Shown here: positions 48,972-58,429 of the stretch, piece by piece
Numbering within the stretch: position 1 is the first letter of the stretch
Layout: each line of letters starts with the position of its first letter
NCBI RefSeq assembly: GCF_044987625.1
Contig: NZ_JBJDSB010000001.1
Location: 868,001-932,000, forward strand
Direction of reading: 5' to 3'
Source of the DNA: Desulfobaculum sp044987625
GTDB taxonomy: Bacteria > Desulfobacterota > Desulfovibrionia > Desulfovibrionales > Desulfovibrionaceae
DNA: 64,000 nucleotides
Translations under genes and position numbers: made by a program
Notes under the pieces: generated by a model
The model's input: the letters and a program-made list of their open reading frames with translations, nothing else
What the model was told of the DNA's origin: nothing
Databases searched by the model: none

Positions 48972-51620
48972 TCAGTCGCCCTCACCTGTGCCCTCGCCCT
49001 CCTCGTGGCGGCGCAGGAAGGAGCCATACTTGCGGTCGTCCAACAGGATGTGGTTCACAATCCAGTCCTTCACCAATTCCATGAACTCGACGTCCAGCGC
49101 GAATTCACCTCTCCGGTACCGTTCAAGGGACGATTCCACTTCATCCACAAGCCGCTTGTGTCTCCGGCGATGCTCCTCAAGATCCGGATAGCCGTGGCGC
49201 TCCATCAGGACTTCTTCCTCCTCAAAGTGCGCGCGGGAATACGCAAGCAGGAAAGCTATGAACTCCTCAAGATGCTCACGCTTTTCCCCGGTGTTCAGGG
49301 CCAGATACACGCGGTCCGCGGCAAGGAGCATCTCCTTGTGCTGGGCGTCCATGGAGGCGACGCCCGTTTCGTACTCATCCCGCCAGCGGAAGATGGATAC
49401 GCCCACAAGCTCCGGACTGACCATGAGCCGCATGCGCCGCTCGTAGGTTTCAAAGAGCTTCCAGCGGATGATGGGCACGTCCAAAATCTCATCATGCCGG
49501 ATACGGAACAGTTGCGCCGTGGTCTTGACCCGCAGGCCATGGACACAAGGCGTACTGAACAAAACACACCCCTCGCCGAAAAAGTCCCCACTGCGCAGCA
49601 CCTCAAGGACGCTGTCGCCGATGAGCACTTCCACCTCGCCCTCACTCACCACGTACAGCGACCGGTCGCCGTCCAGCCCCACCTGCAGCTCCGCCCCGGC
49701 CTCGTAGCGCTCCGTAGCCATGCTGTTGGCTATGATATTCTGCACGGGATAGGACAGGGACTCGCCAAACAGCCAGCTCTTCTGCAAAAAGTCCCGCCTG
49801 TCCTGTAGGCGTTCAATGTCATGATACAGCCCGCCACGCCGGACGAATTCCAAATACAGCGCGCTGGGAATCCGCAGGGCATAGACAAAGTTCATCGCCC
49901 GGAAGGTCTCCTGCACCGGTGCGCGCACCATGCCCGCAATCTCGCCCACCAGGCCGCCCGCGGACAACACGTTGCGCACCTCGCCCACGGTATCAATCAT
50001 CTCCACCGCGCCCGTCAGCACGAGGTAGATGGCCGAAGGCACCGTACCTTTGCGCAGGAGGATGGTCTCCGGGTTGAAGGTGACCACCTCGTTATTGAGC
50101 AGCATCTTGATTTGATGGCGGGGAATGGTAGGGAAGTAGGTTTGCAAATAATAAAAGGCGTACATCTTCACATAATCCTGCTCGCCATGGATGAGCACAT
50201 CCACCATGCCAAAGGGCGCGCCGGAGCCAATTTCCTTCTCGCGCCCCGTGAGATCACGCGAAACGTGGGCCAACACCAGCTTCTGCGAAGTATCCTCCGC
50301 AAAGTCCTCGGCATTGCCATGGATAAGCCCGCCGCCGATGTCCAGCTTCTTGAGGTTGGCAAAGGTCAGGTAGTCCTCACGCACGGATTGCAGCATCTTG
50401 GCGGACACGCCCGGAGCGCTGTCATCTTCGGTGACCATATCCTCTAGGACCTTCAGGCTGACGATATCCGCAAAGTGCGCGTAGCTCTTGTAGCCCCGGC
50501 CATCCAGCGCGCGCAGCAGCAGGACCGTGGTCTCCACCGGGTGCGGTGAAAACACGGGGCGCACCTCCAGCCCCGCAATGTCGTTCCACTCGCCCTCGGC
50601 AAGGTCGTGCGGGTCGAAGTAGCGGTCAAAGTCCGACAAATCCCGGTCCACCAGCGCCGCCAGCTTCCGCGCCACAGACTCGCGCACATGGGGCACGGCG
50701 TAATATTTGATGCGGTGGTCGCTGCGCATGAGTGTCGCCAGCCCGCAGAAGTGGTCGTCATGGGCGTGGGTGTGGAAGATGCCCTCCACCTCATTGACGC
50801 CAATGCCCAGGGCCGTGAGGCTGTGCAGGATATTCGGCCCCGCGTCGATGAGGTACACCCGCCCCTGAAACATCACAATGGACGCCATGGCCGGGCGGTT
50901 CACATCCCACCCGTCGCCGCACCCCGAGTGCACCACGGCGAAGTATTCCCGCCGCACATCATTGAAGCCCAGCGGGTACGGCGCGTCGTAGCCGGAGCTG
51001 CCCTGAGGCAGATTCAGGTCCACGGTGACGGAGCTGGAATCGTATTCGATTTCAAATACATTGAGGCGCAGGCGGCGGACGGTGACGCCGCCGCGAATCT
51101 CCGCCGGGGCATTGCCAAGGATGCGACTTTCCAACAATTCACTGGGATGGCGGATGCGTCCAAAGGCAAAGCGCAGCTTCATGCGCATAAGCTCTTCGGC
51201 GCGCTTTTGCGGCACCCCGGCGGCGCGCAGTTCCTGCGCGCTCAGCAGGCCATAGTTGCCGCGGTGGATATAATTCATCTGGGCGCGCACCTGCGGCTCC
51301 GCACCAACAAGCAGCGGGCGCTCGCCGGTGTTGCCGGGGTGGCCGGGAATCAGCATCCCCTGCCGGTACAGCATCTGCAGAACAGGAAATTCCGCAAGGT
51401 TGGAAAACGCGCCGCTCTGCACCAGCACGTCAGACAGCAAAATGGCGTTGGGACCGGACTCAAACACCACGCCGTCGCGGTGGCGGGACTGGATGAATCC
51501 ACGCTTCATCAGGTGCTTCACCACATCCGCCGGGCACCCGCAGAGCAGGCGGAGGTTGGCGTCTGGCACCTCCACCCAGTACACCCCCTTGATGACCTGT
51601 ATCCGCTCAATCTTGGACAT
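48972..51620 (-). CDS. MBL-fold / dual cNMP-binding-like / hemerythrin fusion protein
   Basis: 882 residues, no TM segment. Order: unknown N-terminal part (1-about 200); metallo-beta-lactamase fold (about 205-490) with the metal motif H285-A-H287-D-D289-H290; two beta-roll domains like cyclic-nucleotide-binding domains (about 505-600 and 630-735), both lacking the canonical R-[ST]-A phosphate cassette; and a C-terminal bacteriohemerythrin (about 745-870). The hemerythrin keeps all seven di-iron ligands: H761, H798, E802, H817, H821, H857 and D862. Likely an O2- or redox-sensing hydrolase or oxidoreductase; the substrate is unknown. Monocistronic, convergent with the methyltransferase gene. 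Confidence 0.9.
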   Translation of the reverse strand: MSKIERIQVIKGVYWVEVPDANLRLLCGCPADVVKHLMKRGFIQSRHRDGVVFESGPNAILLSDVLVQSGAFSNLAEFPVLQMLYRQGMLIPGHPGNTGERPLLVGAEPQVRAQMNYIHRGNYGLLSAQELRAAGVPQKRAEELMRMKLRFAFGRIRHPSELLESRILGNAPAEIRGGVTVRRLRLNVFEIEYDSSSVTVDLNLPQGSSGYDAPYPLGFNDVRREYFAVVHSGCGDGWDVNRPAMASIVMFQGRVYLIDAGPNILHSLTALGIGVNEVEGIFHTHAHDDHFCGLATLMRSDHRIKYYAVPHVRESVARKLAALVDRDLSDFDRYFDPHDLAEGEWNDIAGLEVRPVFSPHPVETTVLLLRALDGRGYKSYAHFADIVSLKVLEDMVTEDDSAPGVSAKMLQSVREDYLTFANLKKLDIGGGLIHGNAEDFAEDTSQKLVLAHVSRDLTGREKEIGSGAPFGMVDVLIHGEQDYVKMYAFYYLQTYFPTIPRHQIKMLLNNEVVTFNPETILLRKGTVPSAIYLVLTGAVEMIDTVGEVRNVLSAGGLVGEIAGMVRAPVQETFRAMNFVYALRIPSALYLEFVRRGGLYHDIERLQDRRDFLQKSWLFGESLSYPVQNIIANSMATERYEAGAELQVGLDGDRSLYVVSEGEVEVLIGDSVLEVLRSGDFFGEGCVLFSTPCVHGLRVKTTAQLFRIRHDEILDVPIIRWKLFETYERRMRLMVSPELVGVSIFRWRDEYETGVASMDAQHKEMLLAADRVYLALNTGEKREHLEEFIAFLLAYSRAHFEEEEVLMERHGYPDLEEHRRRHKRLVDEVESSLERYRRGEFALDVEFMELVKDWIVNHILLDDRKYGSFLRRHEEGEGTGEGD

Positions 51621-51776
51621 GGCACCCCCAGCTTATGGCTGCTCCACCGTCTTGTACTATTCCACATACCGGGGACAAATGTCCAAATTTTCGATGCCCC
51701 CCGCCTCCCTTCCTAAAGATTGAGCGCCCATGGTCGATTGAAGAAGTATTACGCGTATCATCTTCTGGAGAACATC

Positions 51777-52250
51777 ATGAGTACAGCACTCCACGCACTT
51801 GCCGGAAACCCGGTATTTGCAGCCAAACTCCCCCATCCCGACGACGCCACTTCTGACGCCGCCAATGCCGCACCGGGCGCTGCCCAGTCCGGCGATTCCG
51901 TGAGCCTTTCCCAGCAGGGCAAAGACCTCGCCAAGGGCGGAAACGCCGCCGCCATCCCCGCAGGCGGGGCCTTCGCCAAGACAGCGGAAACCGAAGACAC
52001 AGAGGAAACCGCCTCGGAACGGCTCATCAGGTCCATCAGAAAGCAGATAGAGCAGGTCAAAAAGGAAATTGAAGAGCTGAAGGAAAAGGAAATGGACCCG
52101 GCCATGAAGCGCCGCCTGCTGGCGATGAAGCAGTCCGAGCTGGCCACCCTGCAGGCTCAACTTCAGGAAGCCATCAAGAATCAGGGCGGCGGCAGCGCCT
52201 CCGCACCCAGCATCGGCCCCGACTTCGTCACCTCCGGCTCGCTCACCTAG
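51777..52250 (+). CDS. FlxA-like coiled-coil protein
   Basis: 157 residues. A flexible Ala/Asp-rich N-terminal half with GDSVSLSQQGKDLAK is followed by a coiled coil (about 80-145, IRKQIEQVKKEIEELKEKE and MKQSELATLQAQLQEA). This layout matches FlxA-like proteins, some of which are co-regulated with flagella; the role is unknown. The ATG at 51777 has CTGGAG 8 nt upstream; the frame is open further upstream but without a ribosome site. The flanking gene is on the opposite strand. Confidence 0.78.
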   Translation: MSTALHALAGNPVFAAKLPHPDDATSDAANAAPGAAQSGDSVSLSQQGKDLAKGGNAAAIPAGGAFAKTAETEDTEETASERLIRSIRKQIEQVKKEIEELKEKEMDPAMKRRLLAMKQSELATLQAQLQEAIKNQGGGSASAPSIGPDFVTSGSLT

Positions 52251-52267
52251 CCCAGCCTGTCACCACA

Positions 52268-52310
52268 CGCCAAAGCGCCCCGAACCACTCCGGTCCGGGG
52301 CGCTTTGGCG
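52268..52310. terminator. Bidirectional hairpin between FlxA-like and solute-binding genes
   Basis: CGCCAAAGCGCCCCG and CGGGGCGCTTTGGCG form a perfect 15-bp stem between two convergent genes. T-runs are short. Confidence 0.65.
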
Positions 52311-53495
52311 TTAGTGGCCCTTGCGGACTATATCTTCCGGGCACGCCTCCTCCACAAAGGCGAACTCGCCATTCTCGTTCACACGCGCCACGTTTATGCA
52401 CTTGATAGGATCGCCCTGTGCATTGAAGTGCATGGTCCCGGTCACGCCGCGAAAGTTGCGTATGCCTGCCAGCGCCTCGCGCACGGCAAGACGATTGGAG
52501 GCAAGGTCGCCGCCTACCGCGTCCAATTCGCCAAGAGCGCGCACCACAAGGTGCACCGCATCCCACGTCAGCGCCGCCACCGTGTCCGGTGCGTAGCCGT
52601 ACGCCACCGTAAACCGGTCCACAAAGGCGTGCGTTCTGCCATTGCCCGCTGTGCCAATATAGTTGGTGGTAAAATACAAATTCAAGCACGGCTCGCCGCA
52701 CAGCTTCACGAAGTCCACGGCATCCCACGCATCGGACCCCATGATTATGCTCTTAAGACCCATTTCTTTCGCCTGCCGGATAATGCGCGCGGCCTGATTG
52801 TAGTTGTTCGGAATGTACAACATATCCGGCCCGGCGGCGAGAACCCGCCGGAGCAGCGCCGTGTAGTCCCGCACCATGGGCGGATGCGGCTCAAAGGCGA
52901 CAACCTCGCCATCCGGCACCACCGATTCCCAGCGCGTGCGGAATATCTCGGCCATGCCTATGGAATGGTCGTTGCTGGAGTCGAAAATGATCCCCACAGT
53001 CCGCGCGCCAAAGGTCCGGCTGGCAAAGTCCACGGCCACTTTGCCCTGCATGTCGTCCACGAACGATATCCGGAAAACCCACGGACGGTTTCGTGTTGTG
53101 CTGGGATGAGAAGACCACGGAGACACCATGGGCGTTGCCCGGGCATTACAGGTCCCGCCCACGGGCACCGCCAACTTGGAGGAGTTCGGCCCGATTATCG
53201 CCAGCACATCGCTGCGGCTGCACAGCTTCTGGGCCACGGCAACGCCCTGCTCCACCACGGAGCCGTTGTCGCGGTACGCAAATTTCAGCTCGTACTTTTC
53301 GCCGCCAATGTCCACCCCGCCCCGGCTGTTCACCTCGCGCCGGGCCAGCTCCGCCGCATTGCGCGAAGACTGCCCAACGCCCGCAATATCGCCGGACATC
53401 GACAGGTTGAACCCTATGGTAATGGTCTGCTTCGCCTGCGCTGGCCCCGGCGCAATGCACAGCGCCACAGCCAAGGCGGCAATCCAGCGTCTCAT
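52311..53495 (-). CDS. Branched-chain amino acid-type periplasmic binding protein (orphan)
   Basis: 394 residues with a signal peptide (MRRWIAALAVALCIAPGPAQA). Peripla_BP_6/LivJ-like fold: ITIGFNLSMSGDIAGVGQSSR at the N-terminus (first 20 diagnostic), IIGPNSS, GIIFDSSNDHS, ALTWDAVHLV. Usual partners (LivH, LivM, LivF, LivG) are absent nearby, so it either uses a remote transporter or serves as a receptor. Ligand unknown. Confidence 0.88.
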   Translation of the reverse strand: MRRWIAALAVALCIAPGPAQAKQTITIGFNLSMSGDIAGVGQSSRNAAELARREVNSRGGVDIGGEKYELKFAYRDNGSVVEQGVAVAQKLCSRSDVLAIIGPNSSKLAVPVGGTCNARATPMVSPWSSHPSTTRNRPWVFRISFVDDMQGKVAVDFASRTFGARTVGIIFDSSNDHSIGMAEIFRTRWESVVPDGEVVAFEPHPPMVRDYTALLRRVLAAGPDMLYIPNNYNQAARIIRQAKEMGLKSIIMGSDAWDAVDFVKLCGEPCLNLYFTTNYIGTAGNGRTHAFVDRFTVAYGYAPDTVAALTWDAVHLVVRALGELDAVGGDLASNRLAVREALAGIRNFRGVTGTMHFNAQGDPIKCINVARVNENGEFAFVEEACPEDIVRKGH

Positions 53496-53735
53496 GAGCG
53501 CCTCCCGGATACGACTTCACCCCGCACCGCTGCGCGCGGGAAGGCTTTCTTCACATGCTTCTACCGTAGCAAACCCCCGCACAAATGCACAGCGCCTGCC
53601 GCACTCCATCCGCAGCGCCCATGGACACAGGGGTTGCCATCGGCGCGAGGGTGGTTATTGTCAGGTGCCCGGAAATGGGATAGCTCACACTCTCCATGTC
53701 CGGATAAAACGGATAAGCCCACACAAGGACATTAC

Positions 53736-54353
53736 ATGGCCGACGACGCACGATCCATAGTACAGGAACACGCCGCATCCGGCGTGACGCTCCGTGAGGA
53801 ATACTTCCGCGACCACACCGACGATGTTGTGGACGTGGCCCGGCGCATCGCCGTGTGCATGGCGCGCGGCGGCAAGCTGCTTCTTGCCGGCAATGGCGGC
53901 TCCGCGGCCGACGCCCAGCACGTTGCCGCCGAGTTCGTGAACCGCTTCCTCATGGAACGCCCGCCCCTGCCCGCCATTGCCCTAACCACGGATACCTCCG
54001 CCATCACGGCCATTGGCAACGACTATGGCTTTGACCAAGTTTTTGAAAAACAGGTGCAGGCCCTTGGGGCAAGCGGCGACATGCTGCTGGCTATCTCCAC
54101 CTCCGGCAACAGCGCCAACCTCGTACGCGCGCTGAAGGCCGCGCGGGACAAAGGCCTGACCACCATCGGCCTCACCGCCGGAGAAGGCGGCGAAATGGCC
54201 CGCCACTGCGACCATCTGCTTGCCGTCCAGCACACGCATACTCCCCTCATTCAGGAAGTTCACCTTGCCATTGAGCACCTGCTGTGCCAGCTGGTGGACC
54301 ACTACCTCTTTGAAGCGGTGGTGGAATTGACGCCCTATCTGGATGAGGACTAA
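53736..54353 (+). CDS. gmhA: Phosphoheptose isomerase
   Basis: 205 residues, SIS-domain enzyme that converts sedoheptulose-7-phosphate to glycero-manno-heptose-7-phosphate for LPS inner core. Signature GNGGSAADAQHVAAEFVNRF, STSGNSANL and the zinc-binding HTHTPLIQEVHLAIEHLLC are intact. AAGGAC precedes the ATG. Followed 32 nt later by an FmdB-type gene. Confidence 0.95.
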   Translation: MADDARSIVQEHAASGVTLREEYFRDHTDDVVDVARRIAVCMARGGKLLLAGNGGSAADAQHVAAEFVNRFLMERPPLPAIALTTDTSAITAIGNDYGFDQVFEKQVQALGASGDMLLAISTSGNSANLVRALKAARDKGLTTIGLTAGEGGEMARHCDHLLAVQHTHTPLIQEVHLAIEHLLCQLVDHYLFEAVVELTPYLDED

Positions 54354-54385
54354 CATCTTCGAGTCCGAAACCCCGGGAGGTTCCC

Positions 54386-54622
54386 ATGCCCATCCATGAA
54401 TTCCGCTGCGAAAAATGCGGCAACGAGTTCGAGGAGCTTGTCATCGGCTCCACCACGCAGGTCAAATGCCCGTCCTGCGGCTCCGAGAAGACGGAAAAAC
54501 TCCTCAGCTGCTGCCAGTTCAAATCCGCTGGCGGCGGGGACAGCCTTGGCACCGCGTCCAGCTCGTCCTCCAGCGGCTGCGCCGGATGCTCCGGCGGCAG
54601 CTGTTCGTCCTGCGGCCACTGA
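54386..54622 (+). CDS. FmdB-family zinc ribbon protein
   Basis: 78 residues. N-terminal zinc ribbon MPIHEFRCEKCGNEFEEL ... VKCPSCGSEKTEKLL with two CxxCG knuckles, then a Ser/Gly/Cys-rich tail (SGCAGCSGGSCSSCGH) that could bind further metal. Proposed putative regulators (FmdB); function not established. GGGAGG is 6 nt before the ATG. Confidence 0.9.
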   Translation: MPIHEFRCEKCGNEFEELVIGSTTQVKCPSCGSEKTEKLLSCCQFKSAGGGDSLGTASSSSSSGCAGCSGGSCSSCGH

Positions 54623-54712
54623 GCACCACCGGCCAGCACGTCTCGTTAACCGGGAGCGCCCAACACGGACCCTCCCGGTTTGTCGTACCTTCAACCCCAC
54701 GCACGAGTCTGT

Positions 54713-55639
54713 ATGAAACGCATCACCATAGCCACCCGCGGCAGCAAGCTTGCCCTCTGGCAGGCCGAGCACATCAAATCCCGTTTGCAGCACCAGTACC
54801 CCGGGCTTGAGGTAGACCTGCTCTCCATCAAGACCAAGGGCGACAAAATTCTGGACGTTCCGCTGGCCAAGGTCGGCGGCAAGGGCCTCTTCGTGAAGGA
54901 AATCGAAGAAGCCCTGCTGGATGGACGCGCGGACATCGCCGTCCACAGCATGAAGGACGTCCCCACCGTGCTCCCCGAAGGCCTCATCGTCGGCGTGAAT
55001 CCCGAGCGCGAGGACAACACCGACACCCTCCTCTCCGTCCACTACGACGGACTGGACGCCCTGCCCCAGGGCGCCAAGGTCGGCACCAGTTCCCTGCGCC
55101 GCCGGTCCCAGATTCTGGCCCTGCGCCCGGACCTGAACGTTCTGGACCTGCGCGGCAACGTGGGCACCCGCCTGCGCAAGATGGAAGAAGGCCAGTACGA
55201 CGCCATTATCATGGCCACCGCCGGCATCATCCGCCTTGGCCTCTCCGCGCCCAAGATGACCCGCCTTGGCCCGCCGGAATTCCTGCCGGCCGTGGCGCAG
55301 GGCGCCCTTGGCATTGAATACGCCGAGGATGGCCCCATGGGCGAAATGCTCGCCTTCCTGAACGATCCCGTCTCCCGTGTGACCGTGCAGGCCGAGCGCG
55401 GCTTCCTCACCGGCCTTGATGGCGGCTGTCAGGTGCCCATCGCCTCCAACGCCGTGTTGGAGGACGACACCATCCATCTGACAGGCCTTGTCTGCGATGT
55501 GGACGGCACCTCCCCCATCCGCCGCGAAGCCAGCGGCCACGCCGTGGACGCCTTTGAGCTGGGCCTTGACCTGGCGCAGGAAGTTCTGGACGCAGGCGGC
55601 AAAGCCATCCTCGACAGGCTCTACTGCGAGCAGCAGTAA
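54713..55639 (+). CDS. hemC: Hydroxymethylbilane synthase (porphobilinogen deaminase)
   Basis: 308 residues, full length. Polymerises four porphobilinogen units to hydroxymethylbilane, precursor of siroheme, haem and cobalamin. Catalytic D82 (HSMKDVP), the arginine-rich LRRRSQ and LRGNVGTRL stretches and the dipyrromethane-cofactor cysteine C239 (GGCQVP) are all present. The start ATG lacks a good ribosome site; an upstream in-frame ATG at 54680 is the alternative. Supplies the pathway completed by cobA-hemD at 61320. Confidence 0.96.
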   Translation: MKRITIATRGSKLALWQAEHIKSRLQHQYPGLEVDLLSIKTKGDKILDVPLAKVGGKGLFVKEIEEALLDGRADIAVHSMKDVPTVLPEGLIVGVNPEREDNTDTLLSVHYDGLDALPQGAKVGTSSLRRRSQILALRPDLNVLDLRGNVGTRLRKMEEGQYDAIIMATAGIIRLGLSAPKMTRLGPPEFLPAVAQGALGIEYAEDGPMGEMLAFLNDPVSRVTVQAERGFLTGLDGGCQVPIASNAVLEDDTIHLTGLVCDVDGTSPIRREASGHAVDAFELGLDLAQEVLDAGGKAILDRLYCEQQ

Positions 55640-55664
55640 GCCCGCCCCTTTTGCCCCAACGCAA

Positions 55665-55705
55665 ACAGGCCGGTGCACCACGGTGCACCGGCCTGTTTTT
55701 TTTTT
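55665..55705. terminator. Strong terminator after hemC
   Basis: ACAGGCCGGTGCACC and GGTGCACCGGCCTGT form a near-perfect stem followed by T10 on the plus strand. Confidence 0.93.
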
Positions 55706-55761
55706 GCAAAACGTCTCGCTGACAGTCGAAAGCGCGTCAGCCGCTCCCTCTGGCCCGCGCG

Positions 55762-56892
55762 TCAGCCCTCCGCCTCATCCGGCGGCGTGGCCGCCACGCT
55801 CACATGGTTCACATACCGCTGCCAATAAGCCCACAGCAGGCACGTGGCGGGCAGCGCAATCAGCAGCCCCAGCATGCCAAGCAGCTTGCCCCATATGGAC
55901 AGCGCCAGCAGAATGATGGCCGGGGACAGTCCCGTCACCTTGCCCATAATGCGCGGGATGAGCACCCCGTCCTGCAGCACCTGCACCACGGCAAATACCG
56001 CCGTAATCAGCGCCAGCACCAGCCAAACGTTGGTCCCCGTCTCCAGCGCGTGCACAACGCCCAGGGCAAAGGCGGGGATAAAGCCCACAATTTGCAGATA
56101 GGGCACCATGTTCAGCAGGCCGATAAACAGGCCCAGCAGCACCCCAAGGGGCAGACCGATAAGGGCAAAGCCAATGGCGAAGAGAACGCCCACAATGGAC
56201 GCCACAGCGGCCTGCGCGCGGAAGTAGCGGCTCATGGCGCCGTTGAACTCCGCGGCAAACTCCACCACGGCCTCCCGCCGTCCGGGCGGAATGATGCTGG
56301 TCCAGCCATCGCGCACGCGGCGGTAGTCGAGGAGCAAAAACACCAAGTACAGCAGAATGATAAACGCACCGGCCACGGCCAGCACCGCGCTGGCCGCCCC
56401 CTGCATCAGCCCCCACACGCCGGGAACAATGCGCGCGATGGCGTTCTTGGCAAAGGCCAACACGTCCGGCGAGGTCAAAAATTGCTGGATGTCCTTTTGC
56501 CCAAGGGCGTCCTTGATCATGCCCCACACTTCGGGGGGCAGACTCTGCAGGGCCTTGCGGTCAAACTCCGACCCGTCGGCAATGCGCGAGGCCAGCGTCG
56601 CCATATGACGCAGTTCGGTGCCAATCATAGGCGCAACCAGCCACACCGCCAGCCACAAAGTGGCCCCCACAAGGACCAAACTGCCCAGCACTGCCGCCAG
56701 ACGGTTGCCCACCCGGCGCTCCACGGCCTCGGTGAGCGGATTGATGAGGTAGGCCAGCAGCAGGGCCACGGCAAAGGGAATGAGCACGTCGGACAGGTAA
56801 TTCAGCAGCCATATAAGGGCCGCCAGAAACACCGCCGACAGCGCCAGCCGGACCACGCGGTCAAAGGTATAGGGACGTTCGTTACTGAGCAC
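55762..56892 (-). CDS. AI-2E family transporter
   Basis: 376-residue inner-membrane protein with about seven to eight TM segments, matching the AI-2E/PerM superfamily (FAVALLLAYLINPL near the N-terminus; GLLNMVPYLQIVGFIPA; VLQDGVLIPRIMGKVTGLSP). Family members export AI-2 or act as Na+/H+ antiporters; substrate not predictable. I chose the GTG at 56892 because GGGAGG lies 5 nt upstream; a TTG at 56934 would add 14 residues. Confidence 0.88.
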   Translation of the reverse strand: MLSNERPYTFDRVVRLALSAVFLAALIWLLNYLSDVLIPFAVALLLAYLINPLTEAVERRVGNRLAAVLGSLVLVGATLWLAVWLVAPMIGTELRHMATLASRIADGSEFDRKALQSLPPEVWGMIKDALGQKDIQQFLTSPDVLAFAKNAIARIVPGVWGLMQGAASAVLAVAGAFIILLYLVFLLLDYRRVRDGWTSIIPPGRREAVVEFAAEFNGAMSRYFRAQAAVASIVGVLFAIGFALIGLPLGVLLGLFIGLLNMVPYLQIVGFIPAFALGVVHALETGTNVWLVLALITAVFAVVQVLQDGVLIPRIMGKVTGLSPAIILLALSIWGKLLGMLGLLIALPATCLLWAYWQRYVNHVSVAATPPDEAEG

Positions 56893-56955
56893 TGGGGCCT
56901 CCCATTTGCGGCCCGGAACGGGCGCAGTCTGCAATCAGGGCGCGGCGTGCGCGCA

Positions 56956-58221
56956 TCAGGACGGTCCGTAACGCAGGGTCAGCCACAGCACCTTGTCCAG
57001 CACGCGCACCAGCTTGGCGTACATGCCGCCGTAGTTCATATGCTGGCCGAACAAGGCAATGCGCTGCTCGCGCAGGCTATCGCTGGGAATATCCCCCGAC
57101 GACTCGGGCACGGACATGGCCAGCCGCTCGGCCAACAGGTATCCGGCAAGGCCATGGCGGAAGTGGTCCATGTCCTCAAGGAACTTGTCGCACGAGGCCT
57201 TCCAGTACTCGGCGGCCTCCTTGGTGGGCGTCAGGTTCTGGGCCTGACAGGCCATGGAGTACAGGAAGTTGATGTACCCGCCGGGGATGCCGCGCCGCCA
57301 GCCAAGCAGCCACGAGTTGCGGCGGAAGAGCAGCAGATGGTCCATACCAAGGGCGATGATGTCCTCAAGGGCGGCCTTCACCGCCGCAAGGGCCTCGCCG
57401 CCGTCCTCGTCGGGCCAGCGCCGGGGCAGACGCTCCAGATTCCACGCAGGCAAAACGGACAGCACGCCGCCCGCAGGTTCCTCGCCGGTCATGGTGTACA
57501 AAATGTGCGACAGCCAATGGTTGGCGTCCACGGAGGCTGGCGTTTCAAGGTGCGCGTAGGACAGCATGTAGCGCCCCTGCCCGAACTTGCCCTCGATGAT
57601 GCAGGGCTGGTCGGTCATGAACTCCGGCCAGATGCGGATGCCGTATTGCGACTCAAGGTCCGACAGCGGCTGCTTGGGCACGTTCTCAAGCGGCAAGTCC
57701 GCCACCCAAAAATCCGGCCCCGGCGTGCTGTAGGACGCCAGCACCGTGATGTCCTCGTGGGGCTGATACTCAAAGCGGGCGGGCCACCACACCGGAATCA
57801 ACGGCTGCTCGGGAAGCCTGCCGGGTACAAGGTCGCTGGACGCCTCCACATTGGTGAACATATGCCCGCTGCACGCGTGCTGCAGGCGGTCCGTAAAGGC
57901 GCGGCGCTTCCACGGGCACAGCCCCAGGCCGTACGGCCCGCTCAGGGCCAGCCCGGTGCCGCCGCAAAAGCCCAGATAATTGCCGCCGTGGCGCACATAG
58001 CGGCGCACTTCGCTGACGCCCTGCTCGCCCAGCAGGTCGTACTTGGCCCGCGCCCAGCCGCCGGGGACCAGCAGCAGTTTCGGCGGGTCGGTGGAAAGTA
58101 TGCCGTCGGCTATTTCGTCGCCTCGTACAAGACGGTAAGGCAAACCCCAGGATTTAATGGCTCTCCAGGCCAGAAGGCCCCACAAGTGCGATTCGTCCCA
58201 GTATATGTAGATGCTTGACAT
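56956..58221 (-). CDS. BPL_N (GATase-like) domain protein of unknown function
   Basis: 421 residues. The N-terminal half resembles the class I glutamine-amidotransferase-like domain BPL_N: LLVPGGWARAKYD, GGNYLGFCGGTGLAL with a candidate nucleophile Cys, and a GKFGQGRYMLSYAHLE block. The C-terminal about 190 residues are helical (LAAVKAALEDIIALGMDHLL, EYWKASCDKFLEDMDHFRHG) and I cannot assign them. Start ATG 58221 (MSSIYIYWDES) is preferred; ATG 58236 is possible. No informative neighbours. Confidence 0.78.
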   Translation of the reverse strand: MSSIYIYWDESHLWGLLAWRAIKSWGLPYRLVRGDEIADGILSTDPPKLLLVPGGWARAKYDLLGEQGVSEVRRYVRHGGNYLGFCGGTGLALSGPYGLGLCPWKRRAFTDRLQHACSGHMFTNVEASSDLVPGRLPEQPLIPVWWPARFEYQPHEDITVLASYSTPGPDFWVADLPLENVPKQPLSDLESQYGIRIWPEFMTDQPCIIEGKFGQGRYMLSYAHLETPASVDANHWLSHILYTMTGEEPAGGVLSVLPAWNLERLPRRWPDEDGGEALAAVKAALEDIIALGMDHLLLFRRNSWLLGWRRGIPGGYINFLYSMACQAQNLTPTKEAAEYWKASCDKFLEDMDHFRHGLAGYLLAERLAMSVPESSGDIPSDSLREQRIALFGQHMNYGGMYAKLVRVLDKVLWLTLRYGPS

Positions 58222-58429
58222 TGTGCGTATGCTCATTAGGCTGTGTTGCCGCGCCACTCCGCAGGCAGCCTGTCCCTGCGGAGCTTTCCCTGCTCAAGGC
58301 GGTGCAGAGGCACCGCATTCATATGGCCGTCCCCCATCCGTCACGTGGCGGCCATGGCCGGGCGCGCGTCTTGGACAGGGTTGAATTTACGGAAAATACG
58401 TCAAGAAGTGAAGACGAGGAGATACACAC

